A DNA stretch of 64,000 nucleotides from Nocardia acididurans (GTDB lineage: Bacteria; Actinomycetota; Actinomycetes; Mycobacteriales; Mycobacteriaceae). Positions 56,363 through 64,000 of this stretch are shown here, piece after piece (the stretch's first letter is position 1; each line of letters starts with the position of its first letter). The DNA lies in the NCBI RefSeq assembly GCF_016741815.1, contig NZ_JAERRJ010000007.1, forward strand, positions 248,001 through 312,000, written 5' to 3'. A program made the translations under genes and the position numbers. Below the pieces are notes generated by a model. It had not been told where the DNA came from. It made no database searches and worked only from the letters and a program-made list of their open reading frames with translations.

Positions 56363-57376
56363 ATGACGACAGTGCGCGACGCCGCCGGCACGATCGGATC
56401 GGCCCGCTCCCCCGAAGACCTCTTCGGCACTGCCGCAAGCGATTCCGCGACCCGGCAGGCCGCACGCCGCCGATACCATCAGCTGGCCCAGCTGGTGCAT
56501 CCCGATCACGCGGGCGGGACCGCGGGCGACAGTGCGGCTTTCGCGCGGCTCGCCGAGTTGTACCGGGAGTGGCTCGCCCTGGGCACGGAGACGTTCGACC
56601 TCATCGGGGCGCACGGCCGGTACACCGTCGGAGCCCTGCACGCCACGGGCTCGGTGGCCGACGTGTACCTCGCGCGCAGCGAGCACGTGGTGAAGATCCC
56701 GCGCCGCGCCGCCGCCAACCGCCTGCTCGCCGGCGAACGAAACGCCCTGCGCGACATCGCCGCCGTGGCCGACGACCATCCCTGGTTACGGCCCTATTTC
56801 CCCGCTCTCGCCGACACCGTCGATCACCACGACCCGGCCACCGGCGAACACCGCACGATCAATGTGCTGGGCGCGCTCACGGGCGAGTTCGTGACCCTCG
56901 ACGACGTGCGCATCGCCTACCCCGAGGGCCTCGATCCCCGCGACTACGCCTGGATGCACCGCCGCCTGCTGCGCTGCCTCGCCGGTGCGGCACTGGCGAA
57001 TTGGGTGCACACCGCGATCTCCCCCGCCAATGTGCTGATCCACCCGCGCCTGCACGGCGTGGTGCTGGCGGGCTGGTCGTTCGCGACCCGCCCCGGCACA
57101 CCCGCCGCGGCCACCCTCGGCTTCCTCGGCCATCCGCCGGAGATCCGCACCGCCGTGCGCCCCGAAACCGATGTGTACCTGGCACATCGGCTCATGCTCA
57201 CCATGCTCGGCGACCGCGCGCCGGATCCGTTGCGCGCCTTCGCCTCCGGCTGCCTGCAGGCCGACCCGCGACTGCGGCCCGACGCCGCGTCCCTGCTCGG
57301 CGAATTCGACGACCTGCTCGACCGGCTCTACGGGAAGCGCCGCTTCCGGCCGTTCGCGCTCACGAAAGGACAGTGA
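56363..57376 (+). CDS. J-domain/pseudokinase fusion protein
   Basis: A 337-residue protein joining two domains. Residues about 17-72 form a DnaJ-like J domain with HPDH (46-49). From about 87 on, the protein resembles a protein kinase: Gly-rich loop HATGSVADVYLA, Lys111 in VVKIPR, Glu125 in GERNALRDI. The catalytic loop is HTAISPANVLI (216-226), so the HRD Asp is Ala. The DFG position reads LAGW, so the metal Asp is lost as well. ATP may still bind, but phosphotransfer is unlikely. No membrane helix. It is followed closely by the VWA gene (GTGA junction). Confidence 0.78.
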   Translation: MTTVRDAAGTIGSARSPEDLFGTAASDSATRQAARRRYHQLAQLVHPDHAGGTAGDSAAFARLAELYREWLALGTETFDLIGAHGRYTVGALHATGSVADVYLARSEHVVKIPRRAAANRLLAGERNALRDIAAVADDHPWLRPYFPALADTVDHHDPATGEHRTINVLGALTGEFVTLDDVRIAYPEGLDPRDYAWMHRRLLRCLAGAALANWVHTAISPANVLIHPRLHGVVLAGWSFATRPGTPAAATLGFLGHPPEIRTAVRPETDVYLAHRLMLTMLGDRAPDPLRAFASGCLQADPRLRPDAASLLGEFDDLLDRLYGKRRFRPFALTKGQ

Positions 57377-57381
57377 TCACC

Positions 57382-58377
57382 ATGGGTTACGGCCACTGGG
57401 ACGACAGCGCCTACGATGCCGCGCGCACCTTCCGCGCCGCCCGCGGACTCGACGACTTCGGCTACACCGCGGATATGCGCGCCATCCCCTACGACAGGTG
57501 GACCGCGCACCCCTCGCTCGATCCGAAGGGGGTGACGGTCCGCGAATGCCGCGACTCCGACGACCACGGCGAATCCCTGCCCATCGCAGTACTTTTCGAT
57601 GTCACCGGGTCGATGGGCATGGTGCCGCGCATCATGCAGGAGAAGCTCGGCAAGCTGCACGGGCTGCTGCAGCGCAAGGGCTACGCGGACGATCCGCAGA
57701 TCCTGTTCGGGGCCATCGGCGACGCCGACAGCGACCGGGTTCCGCTGCAGGTCGGCCAGTTCGAATCCGACAACCGGATGGACGAGCAGCTGCGCCTCAT
57801 CCTGCTGGAGGGCGGAGGCGGCGGGCAGAAGTCCGAAAGCTATGAACTGGCCGCGTATTTCATGGCCCGGCACATCGCCACCGACGCCTGGGACAAGCGC
57901 GGCCGCAAAGGCTACCTGTTCCTGGTCGGCGATGAGCTGAACAAGCCCCGGCTCGGCGCGCGCCACATCCGATCCCGCATCGGAGACGATGTGCACCAGG
58001 ATATTTCGGTCGAGTCGATCTACCGCGAACTGGCCGACCGCTGGCATGTGCACTACATCCTGCCGAATCAGTCCAGCTACTACCACGATCCCGAGATCGC
58101 CGAACACTGGCGGGGCCTGCTCGGCGAACGCTTCCTGCGGCTCGACGATCCCGCGGCGGTGTGCGAGCTCATCGCGCTCACCATCGGCATCAACGAGGAC
58201 CGCGTGGATCTCGGTGCGGGCCTGGCGGATCTGCGCGATATCGGCTCCATCGGCGAGGCCGACGCCGTCGGCAAGGCCCTCACCCCGCTGGGCAGGGCCG
58301 GGCACGGCCGCACCCGCAGCGTGGGCGCACTGCCCGCCGCCACCCGCGGCGACGATGACGTCTGCTTCGGGAACTGA
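57382..58377 (+). CDS. VWA-domain protein
   Basis: Cytosolic protein (331 aa) with a von Willebrand A domain. The MIDAS motif is FDVTGSMG (Asp73, Thr75, Ser77), the usual site for a divalent ion. GAIGDADSDRVPLQVGQFE and LFLVGDELNKPRL provide further MIDAS-side strands, and a Gly-rich loop GGGGGQKSES precedes a helix. A Gly/Arg-rich tail ends it. ATG at 57382 is used; an in-frame GTG at 57373 would overlap the preceding stop. Such proteins often act as scaffolds with chaperone-like partners. Confidence 0.82.
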   Translation: MGYGHWDDSAYDAARTFRAARGLDDFGYTADMRAIPYDRWTAHPSLDPKGVTVRECRDSDDHGESLPIAVLFDVTGSMGMVPRIMQEKLGKLHGLLQRKGYADDPQILFGAIGDADSDRVPLQVGQFESDNRMDEQLRLILLEGGGGGQKSESYELAAYFMARHIATDAWDKRGRKGYLFLVGDELNKPRLGARHIRSRIGDDVHQDISVESIYRELADRWHVHYILPNQSSYYHDPEIAEHWRGLLGERFLRLDDPAAVCELIALTIGINEDRVDLGAGLADLRDIGSIGEADAVGKALTPLGRAGHGRTRSVGALPAATRGDDDVCFGN

Positions 58378-58388
58378 AGGGACACAGC

Positions 58389-59642
58389 ATGTTCGGCGAC
58401 AGTCACCTGATCGTGGTGGACCTCGGCTTCGGCGACGCAGGCAAGGGCGCCACCGTGGACTGGCTGTGCTCGCCCGAGGCCGGACTGGAGGTGGCGGCCG
58501 TGGTGCGCTTCAACGGGGGCGCGCAGGCCGCCCACACCGTGGTCGCGGGCGAACGACAGCACACCTTCCGGCAGTTCGGATCCGGCACGTTCTCGCGGGT
58601 GCCGACCCTGCTGTCCCAGCACATGCTGGTGGAGCCGATCGCCCTGGCCGCCGAGGCGCGGGCGCTGACCGCACTCGGCGTCACCGATCCGCTGTCGCTG
58701 CTGCACCTCGACGAACGCGCCCTGCTGACCACCCCGATCCACGGGGCCGCCAACCGCTGCCGGGAGGACGCGAGGGGTTCCTCCCGGCACGGTTCGTGCG
58801 GTATCGGCATCGGCGAGACCGCGCGCTACGCCCTCGACCACGACGCCCCGCGCGTGGGCGACTGCCTGCGACCGGATGTGCTGCGGCGCAAGCTCCTCGC
58901 GCTCGAGGAGCAGTACCGGCCACTGCTCGGGCAGGGCGTACACCGCTACGACCCGATCGACGAACTGATGCAGGTGTACACCGAGTTCGCGCGGGCGGTG
59001 CCCATCCTGCCGGGTGATCAGCTGCGTGGCTTCGCCGAGGCGGGCCGCCTGGTGTTCGAGGGCGCGCAGGGGGTGCTCCTCGACGAATGGCGCGGACTGC
59101 ATCCGTACACCACCTGGTCGACGGTGGAACCGCGCAATGCCCGGGCCATGCTGGCACGCATCGGCGCGCCGAGCCGGGTACTGGGCGTGACCCGCGCGTA
59201 CCTGACCCGGCACGGCGCGGGACCGTTCCCCACCGAGGATGCGAACCTGGCAATTCCGGAGCCGCACAATCGAATCGGCGTCTACCAGGGCGCGTTCCGG
59301 CAGGGTCACCTCGATCCGATCCTGCTGCGCTACGCGGTCGAGGTCTGCGGCGGGATCGACGGCCTCGTCCTCAACCATCTGGATGCCGCGGCCGATATCC
59401 GCACGGCCACCGGCTATCTCACCCCCGACGGCTACCTCGACCGGATCGCACCCGGCGAATGGCGGGATCTCGCCCATCAGCAGCGGCTCACCGACCTGCT
59501 GACCGCCGCCGTCCCCGTACTCACCGACCGCCCCGCCGATGTGCCCGCGTACCTGGAGCGGGCACTGGGTGTCCCCGTCGTCCTCACCGCCGACGGGCCC
59601 GACCGGTCCGCTCGCACACTCCGAGTGCCCACTGCGGCATGA
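58389..59642 (+). CDS. Divergent adenylosuccinate synthetase (PurA) paralogue
   Basis: A 417-residue member of the GTP-dependent PurA superfamily, which joins aspartate to IMP. The P-loop-like segment is GFGDAGKGATVD where PurA has WGDEGKGK: catalytic Asp16 and Lys19 remain, Glu and the last Lys are changed. GGHNAGHT is GGAQAAHT, keeping catalytic His49. FEGAQGVLLD and GAGPFPTED are kept; the region around TGRGIGPAY is replaced by HGSCGIGIGE. A normal purA is expected elsewhere in the genome. It may use another nucleotide or amino acid. SD GAAGGG upstream; 11 bp after the VWA gene. Confidence 0.85.
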   Translation: MFGDSHLIVVDLGFGDAGKGATVDWLCSPEAGLEVAAVVRFNGGAQAAHTVVAGERQHTFRQFGSGTFSRVPTLLSQHMLVEPIALAAEARALTALGVTDPLSLLHLDERALLTTPIHGAANRCREDARGSSRHGSCGIGIGETARYALDHDAPRVGDCLRPDVLRRKLLALEEQYRPLLGQGVHRYDPIDELMQVYTEFARAVPILPGDQLRGFAEAGRLVFEGAQGVLLDEWRGLHPYTTWSTVEPRNARAMLARIGAPSRVLGVTRAYLTRHGAGPFPTEDANLAIPEPHNRIGVYQGAFRQGHLDPILLRYAVEVCGGIDGLVLNHLDAAADIRTATGYLTPDGYLDRIAPGEWRDLAHQQRLTDLLTAAVPVLTDRPADVPAYLERALGVPVVLTADGPDRSARTLRVPTAA

Positions 59643-59651
59643 TTGTTCGAC

Positions 59652-60281
59652 GTGGAGCAGCAATCCGCAGTATCCCTGGACGTCGTCACCCTGCGCTACG
59701 GCCCCGACGACCCCACCCTCACCCTCGGCGTCGCCGCACGCCAGTGGGAGCCCTTCGCCGGTGAACTCGCCCTCCCGGGTGTCCTGCTCGGCCGCGGGGA
59801 ACGCCTCGTCGCCGCGGCCCGCCGCGCCGTGCACACCAAACTCGGGGCCCCCGAAGCCGCCATCACGGCGGTGGGTCAGCTCGCCACCTTCGACGAACCC
59901 AACCGCGATCCGCGCGGACCCACCCTCTCCATCGCCATGTGGGCCGTCGTCGCCGACCACCCCTCCGATGCCACCTGGGTGCCCTTCGACAAGGTCCCGC
60001 CGCTGGCCTTCGACCACAACCGCATCATCGAGGCCGCCCGCGAGCTGCTGGCCGGAATGCTGTGGAAGGACCTGACTTTCACCCGGGCCATGGTCGGCGA
60101 GGAGTTCCCCGCCACCCGCGCGGTCGAACTCACCACCGCCCTCGACGGCGCGCGCCCCGATCCGGGCAACCTCAACCGCACCCTCGCCGCCTTGCCCGGC
60201 CTCACCCGCACCGGAGAACGCGTGCGGGTCAAAGCCACCGGCCGCCCGGCCGCCGTCTGGGCCTTCGACCGCACGGCCTGA
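59652..60281 (+). CDS. NrtR-like regulator with degenerate Nudix domain
   Basis: A 209-residue protein with a Nudix fold at residues about 1-135 and a winged helix at the C-terminus. The Nudix box LPGVLLGRGERLVAAARRAVHTKLGA (outline) has lost the catalytic Glu residues (REUxEE replaced by RAVHTK), as in NrtR repressors that sense ADP-ribose. The end PGNLNRTLAALPGLTRTG and GRPAAVWAF matches the NrtR winged helix. GTG at 59652 is chosen; a TTG at 59643 directly follows the purA-like stop. Probably the regulator of this four-gene unit. Confidence 0.8.
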   Translation: MEQQSAVSLDVVTLRYGPDDPTLTLGVAARQWEPFAGELALPGVLLGRGERLVAAARRAVHTKLGAPEAAITAVGQLATFDEPNRDPRGPTLSIAMWAVVADHPSDATWVPFDKVPPLAFDHNRIIEAARELLAGMLWKDLTFTRAMVGEEFPATRAVELTTALDGARPDPGNLNRTLAALPGLTRTGERVRVKATGRPAAVWAFDRTA

Positions 60282-60311
60282 CGAGAAGGAGCGTCCGCTC
60301 CGCTGCTCGGC

Positions 60312-60917
60312 CTATCGAGCGGGCGCGCCCCGCACGACCGAGCGGACGATGTCCAGTATCGACGCGCGCAGGCGGTCGACCCCACCCGCTCGAGCCACGG
60401 TGGCCGCGTACTCCGTGCTGATCATGCTGAGCAGGAGCGGCCCGGCCGTCTCGGCGTCCAGATCCGGGCGGATCTCCCGCAGCAGCGTGGCGACGTGACC
60501 GAACCAGGTGCCGTGGATTTCCGCGGTACGCGGGTGCGGGGGTAGCGCGAGGGCGCGGGAGGCGGCCATCAACTCCACGTGATCGGCGGCCATGGTGATC
60601 ATGGCGTCGACGAAGGCCAGCAGGCGGTCGGGGGCGGGGGCGCCGGGGCCGAGTGGGGGCGGCCCCTCGGTGATGGCGGCCATGAGGGTGAACGCCGGTT
60701 CGGCCATGAGTTCGTGGAGCAGGCCCGCGCGGCTGCCGAAGCGGTGGAAGACAGTGCCCTTGCCGACGCCGGCCGCGGCGGCGACGCGGTCCATGGTGAC
60801 GCCCTCGGCGCCGTGTTCGGCCAGCAGCGCGCTGGTGGCGTCGAGGATCGCGCGCCGGTTGCGCGCCGCGTCGGCCCGTTCTTTTCGCTGTTCAGCGGCC
60901 ATTTCCTGCACTTTCAT
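60312..60917 (-). CDS. TetR-family regulator
   Basis: TetR repressor (201 aa) with helix-turn-helix VTMDRVAAAAGVGKGTVFHRFGSRAGLL and a C-terminal ligand domain. The start may be ATG at 60917 or 60902; neither has a strong ribosome binding site. Divergent from a zinc-independent alcohol dehydrogenase-like gene with paired operators in the interval, so it should regulate that gene and itself. Confidence 0.88.
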   Translation of the reverse strand: MKVQEMAAEQRKERADAARNRRAILDATSALLAEHGAEGVTMDRVAAAAGVGKGTVFHRFGSRAGLLHELMAEPAFTLMAAITEGPPPLGPGAPAPDRLLAFVDAMITMAADHVELMAASRALALPPHPRTAEIHGTWFGHVATLLREIRPDLDAETAGPLLLSMISTEYAATVARAGGVDRLRASILDIVRSVVRGAPAR

Positions 60918-60927
60918 TGGCAAAGTT

Positions 60928-60971
60928 GACCGACGGTCCATATTGTTCAGCAGGCAAGTGGACTGTCAGTC
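60928..60971. promoter_or_regulatory. Paired TetR operators
   Basis: GACCGACGGTC (60928-60938) and GACTGTCAGTC (60961-60971) are each 11-bp palindromes. Together they are inverted copies of a 15-mer (TTGACCGACGGTCCA and TGGACTGTCAGTCAA, 13 of 15 matching). They fill the promoter region between the divergent TetR and oxidoreductase genes. Confidence 0.75.
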
Positions 60972-60987
60972 AATTTATGAGGTTATC

Positions 60988-61956
60988 GTGCAGGCAATCG
61001 TAATGACCGCAGTGGGTGGACCCGATGTCCTGGTGGCGCGCGAGGTGCCCACGCCCCAGCCGCAGGCCGGGCAGGTGCTGATCCGCACCGAGGCCGTGCC
61101 GGTGCTCTATCCCGAAACCCTGTTGCGCTCGGGAGCTTTCCCCCTCCCCGCGGCGATGCCCCTGGTATTCGGCACCCAGGCAGCCGGAGTGGTGCGCGAA
61201 GCCGGGGCGGGCGTCGACACCGGGCTCATCGGTCAACGGGTCCTGGCGGCGAGCAACGCCTTCGGAACCTATGCCGAACAGGTATGCGTCCCAGCCGAAT
61301 CCGTGACACCGATCCCGGCGGGGCTGTCGTCGATCGATGCCGCGGCGGTCACCATGGGCATGTCGGTCGCCCTGCCCCTGCTGGACACCGCGGCCCTGAC
61401 CGGCACCGAAACCGTCCTGATCCAAGCCGCGGCAACAGGAATCGGCGGATATCTGACCCAGCTCGCCAAGGAGTTCGGCGCGGCGCGGGTCATCGCCACC
61501 GCGGGCGGGCCGGTCAAGGCCGATCGGGCCCGGGAACTCGGCGCGGACGAGGTGATCGATCACACCGATCCCGCCTGGCCCGCCCGCCTGGCCGAAATCC
61601 TCGGCGGCACAACGGTGGACGTGGTGTTCGACGCGATCGGCGGCGACAGCGCCCGCATCCTGCTCGACCTCATGACCCCGCTGCGCGGCCGAATGCTCAG
61701 CTACGGTTTCCTGTCCGGAGCGCCGGCGCAGGTCACCGCCCTGGATCTGATCATGCGCGGCCTCACCCTCACCGGATGTTCGGGCGCGGCCTGGCTGGCC
61801 GGGGTCGACCGGAATCGCGCGGCAGCCCTGGAACGCGCTGCGACAGGATCGATTACGCCGCTGATCGACCGCGTGCTGCCGCTCGCCCAGGCGAACGCGG
61901 CCCACCAGCTCATCGCCGACCGCGTGCCGCTCGGCACGATCATCCTGCAGCCGTAG
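60988..61956 (+). CDS. Quinone oxidoreductase-like MDR enzyme
   Basis: Medium-chain dehydrogenase/reductase (322 aa) without the structural zinc cluster, closest to NADPH:quinone reductases. VFGTQAAGVVREAG and TVLIQAAATGIGGYLTQLAKEFGA (outline) form the nucleotide-binding region; DVVFDAIGGD follows. GTG at 60988 has GAGG upstream. Controlled by the divergent TetR via the paired operators. Substrate unknown. Confidence 0.9.
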   Translation: MQAIVMTAVGGPDVLVAREVPTPQPQAGQVLIRTEAVPVLYPETLLRSGAFPLPAAMPLVFGTQAAGVVREAGAGVDTGLIGQRVLAASNAFGTYAEQVCVPAESVTPIPAGLSSIDAAAVTMGMSVALPLLDTAALTGTETVLIQAAATGIGGYLTQLAKEFGAARVIATAGGPVKADRARELGADEVIDHTDPAWPARLAEILGGTTVDVVFDAIGGDSARILLDLMTPLRGRMLSYGFLSGAPAQVTALDLIMRGLTLTGCSGAAWLAGVDRNRAAALERAATGSITPLIDRVLPLAQANAAHQLIADRVPLGTIILQP

Positions 61957-62018
61957 CGAATCGGGCATACGGTCCTCGATCCGCGCAGTCGAGGACCGAA
62001 CCCGCTGCGAGTCGTACG

Positions 62019-62939
62019 ATGGCGGCCGTGGACTCCGACAACCGGATCGACCTCCTCCGCGCCAACCGCGACAACTGGGATGCGCGAGCCCCCATCCACG
62101 CGAACTCGGATTTCTATCGCGGCCGCGACTCCTCCTTCTGGTTCGCCCCCTACGAGTGGGATGTCCTCGGCGATGTCCGCGACCGCGACGTGGTGCACCT
62201 GCAATGCCATCTCGGCACCGAGACAATCGAATTCGCGAAACGCGGGGCACGCGCCACCGGCCTGGACTTCTCCGCCGAATCCCTGCGCCACGCCCGCGAA
62301 CTCGCCGGGGACGCAGTCGAATACGTCTGCGCCGACGTCCACGACGCCGTGGAAGCTCTGCGGCACAGGCAATTCGACATCGTCTACACCGGCAAGGGCG
62401 CGCTCTGCTACCTGCCCGACCTGCCCCGCTGGGCCACGGTCCTCGCCGAACTCCTGCGCCCCGGCGGCCTGCTCTACATCGTCGAATTCCATCCCCTGCT
62501 GCACGCCCTCGACCCGACTCCGCCGCCCGGCGCCGACCCCGACGCCCTGCTGCTGGCCGACGACTACCTCGAGGGCCGCGGCCCCATACACCGCGACAGC
62601 GCCCGAACCTACACCGACGGCCCCGAACTCACCGAAGCCACCGCTGCGCACGAATGGCGGCACGGCCTCGGCGAGGTGATCAACGCCCTGCTGGGCGTGG
62701 GCCTGCACATCACCGGCCTGCACGAATCCGACATGCTCCCCTGGCCACGCTGGAAACGGATGCGGCCCACCGACAACGGCTGGTGGCGACTCCCCGCCGC
62801 AGACCCCGCGATCCCCCTGCTCTACGGCTTGGCCGCGACGAAACCCGGTCCCCCAGCGCAATCCGGCCGGGCCGTCCCGGGATCCGGCGCGCGCGACGCG
62901 CGGCCGCACAGTGGCGAAGGGAAGCCGACGCACCCGTGA
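62019..62939 (+). CDS. Class I SAM-dependent methyltransferase
   Basis: Methyltransferase (306 aa). LRANRDNWDARAPIH at the N-terminus and VVHLQCHLGTETIEFAKRGARATGLDFS (motif I, outline) are typical of the Methyltransf_25/11 type; LLRPGGLLYIVEFHP is the post-III strand. The last 35 residues are Pro/Gly/Arg-rich and look disordered. ATG at 62019; a GTG at 62028 is the alternative. It overlaps the next gene by four bases. Substrate unknown. Confidence 0.88.
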   Translation: MAAVDSDNRIDLLRANRDNWDARAPIHANSDFYRGRDSSFWFAPYEWDVLGDVRDRDVVHLQCHLGTETIEFAKRGARATGLDFSAESLRHARELAGDAVEYVCADVHDAVEALRHRQFDIVYTGKGALCYLPDLPRWATVLAELLRPGGLLYIVEFHPLLHALDPTPPPGADPDALLLADDYLEGRGPIHRDSARTYTDGPELTEATAAHEWRHGLGEVINALLGVGLHITGLHESDMLPWPRWKRMRPTDNGWWRLPAADPAIPLLYGLAATKPGPPAQSGRAVPGSGARDARPHSGEGKPTHP

Positions 62940-63520
62940 GCACCACCGAAATCCTGGTCGCCGCATGCGATCTGCTTCCCCGGGAAGCCTCCGCGACGGG
63001 CGGCACCACCGCCGACGTCCGCGCATATCTCGATCACGACGAGTGGGAGGTCGCGCTCGAGTTGCTCGCCGAGCTGGCCGGCACCCATCCGATGCCGGTC
63101 GCGTTCTGGGAGCTGCTGCTCACCGCCGCACGCCAGCTGCGGCTGGGCCGCGCCGCCGCCTGGTGTCGCTGGCGGGCCGCCGAATCGCACACCGGCATCC
63201 TGCGCTGTGAACTCGCGCTGGTCCCGAATGCCAGGCGCTCGCCGATTCCAGGCGCGGGCACGCTGCGGCCCTTCTGGGATGTCGGCTCCCACGACCCGAA
63301 TCACGCACGCGCACTGCGCATTGCGGCACTGTGGGTGGAGGATGTGCCGGAACTCGCGCCGGGCGGCACCGCGACGGTGCGGCTGCTGCCGCTGGAGCCG
63401 TCGGGCTGGTCACATCTGGTCGTCGGCGACACCATCGCCATGCACGAGGCCCGCCCGGTCGCGGGCACGGCGGTGATTCTCGAAATGCACGGGCCTCAGC
63501 CCGTGATCTCCCACTCGTAG
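62936..63520 (+). CDS. Hypothetical protein coupled to methyltransferase
   Basis: A 194-residue protein starting at a GTG in a GTGA overlap with the methyltransferase stop. The N-terminal half is helical (DEWEVALELLAELAGTHPMPVAFWELLLTAARQLRLG, outline). The C-terminal half, with APGGTATVRLLPLEPSGWSHLVVGDTIAMHE and ILEMHGP (outline), resembles the last beta-barrel of EF-Tu-like proteins. I do not recognise a named family. It overlaps the convergent YciI gene by 25 bp. Confidence 0.7.
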   Translation: MSTTEILVAACDLLPREASATGGTTADVRAYLDHDEWEVALELLAELAGTHPMPVAFWELLLTAARQLRLGRAAAWCRWRAAESHTGILRCELALVPNARRSPIPGAGTLRPFWDVGSHDPNHARALRIAALWVEDVPELAPGGTATVRLLPLEPSGWSHLVVGDTIAMHEARPVAGTAVILEMHGPQPVISHS

Positions 63521-63753
63521 ACGGTGGGTTCGGAGGCGCCGGTGGTGTGGATGGGGTCGGTCTCGACCAGAGCCTGTGCGGCGGACAGCGATTCGGCCAG
63601 CAGGACGTACGCACCGCCGGAGCCGTCGGTGAACTTGCCCGTCTCCACGAGCTGACCCCGGGAACGGACGGCGTCGAGCCACTGCTTGTGCGGCTCGATC
63701 ACCGTGGAGTCGAAGCGCGGGGTGCGCATGGCCATCACCAGATATTTGCGCAC
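63496..63753 (-). CDS. YciI-family protein
   Basis: Small dimeric ferredoxin-like-fold protein (85 aa) of the YCII family. The start MRKYLVMAMRTPRF, the His in EPHKQWLDA and GKFTDGSGGAYVLLAES are typical; family function is mostly unknown. GTG start with AAGGAG upstream. It lies 20 bp after the nusB stop and is likely co-transcribed with it. Confidence 0.85.
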   Translation of the reverse strand: MRKYLVMAMRTPRFDSTVIEPHKQWLDAVRSRGQLVETGKFTDGSGGAYVLLAESLSAAQALVETDPIHTTGASEPTVYEWEITG

Positions 63754-63773
63754 CCTGCGCTACTCCTTCGGAA

Positions 63774-64000
63774 TTACTCGTCCGTGGCGGGGGTGGCGCG
63801 GGTCGCGGCCGCGGCGGCACGCACCTGCGGGGCCACCTCGACGACCCGGCCGAGCACGCCGTTGATGAACGACGGCGAATCGTCGGTGGACAGGGCCTTG
63901 GCCAGCTCCACGGCCTCGTCGACGGCCACCACCGGCGGCACGTCGTTGGCGTGGAACAACTCCCACACCGCCACGCGCAGAATGGCGCGGTCCACGGCGG
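63774..64000 (-). CDS. nusB: Transcription antitermination factor NusB, partial
   Basis: C-terminal 74 residues of NusB; the start lies beyond the right edge. DRAILRVAVWELFHANDVPPVVAVDEAVELAKALS and FINGVLGRVVE (outline) are the conserved NusB helices. It binds the boxA RNA for rRNA antitermination. An Ala/Thr-rich tail follows the last helix. Confidence 0.93.
   Translation of the reverse strand, partial: AVDRAILRVAVWELFHANDVPPVVAVDEAVELAKALSTDDSPSFINGVLGRVVEVAPQVRAAAAATRATPATDE

Noticed and set aside
58389..59642. Identification as PurZ of a Z-genome phage
   Set aside because: The catalytic Asp is kept and there are no phage genes nearby; only the superfamily is supported.

Overview
The window is high-GC actinobacterial chromosome, most likely from Nocardia or a close mycolic-acid relative. 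The main reason is gene order: pyrR-pyrB-pyrC-(small membrane gene)-carA-carB-pyrF, mihF-gmk-rpoZ-coaBC-metK-priA, def-fmt-rsmB, rpe, ribE-ribBA-ribH-(PH-domain membrane gene), and nusB at the right edge. This follows the order known from Mycobacterium tuberculosis, mostly on the minus strand. GTG starts, 1-4 base stop/start overlaps and lipobox proteins also fit.

Layout. 1-5.7 kb: end of a sensor kinase, an amino acid permease, a secreted gamma-glutamyltransferase and a DUF1801 protein. 5.7-12 kb: riboflavin genes and rpe, with a divergent anti-sigma/sigma pair (rsbW-sigF) inserted before rsmB. 12-15.5 kb: def-fmt-rsmB, whose RsmB carries a 203-residue Arg/Gly-rich N-terminal extension. 15.6-23.5 kb: accessory block with a secreted lipase, a PadR regulator, two paralogous HAD proteins, an ABC ATPase, two TetR regulators with clear operators, an NmrA-like reductase and a carotenoid oxygenase. 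23.6-40.6 kb: core block priA, metK, coaBC, rpoZ, gmk, mihF and the pyrimidine operon. A LysE exporter and a 24-bp tandem repeat are inserted between pyrF and mihF. A PyrR-binding RNA loop lies at the pyrR ribosome binding site. 40.8-48.5 kb: MscS channel, hydrolases, a formamidase/amide-sensor cluster and an AlkB-like dioxygenase behind a LexA box. 48.5-55.3 kb: a tightly overlapped transport operon with a lipoprotein binding protein, a fused double permease and a TPR-like protein, preceded by an FAD monooxygenase and with no ATPase nearby. 55.8-60.3 kb: a four-gene cassette. 60.3-64 kb: TetR/oxidoreductase pair, methyltransferase pair, YciI protein and nusB.

The most unusual unit is the 56.3-60.3 kb cassette: a J-domain/pseudokinase protein, a VWA protein, a divergent adenylosuccinate synthetase paralogue and an NrtR-like regulator with a degenerate Nudix domain. 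A palindrome sits directly in front of its first gene. The sequence supports it as one regulated, nucleotide-linked unit of unknown function. The second unusual unit is the fused-permease transport operon.
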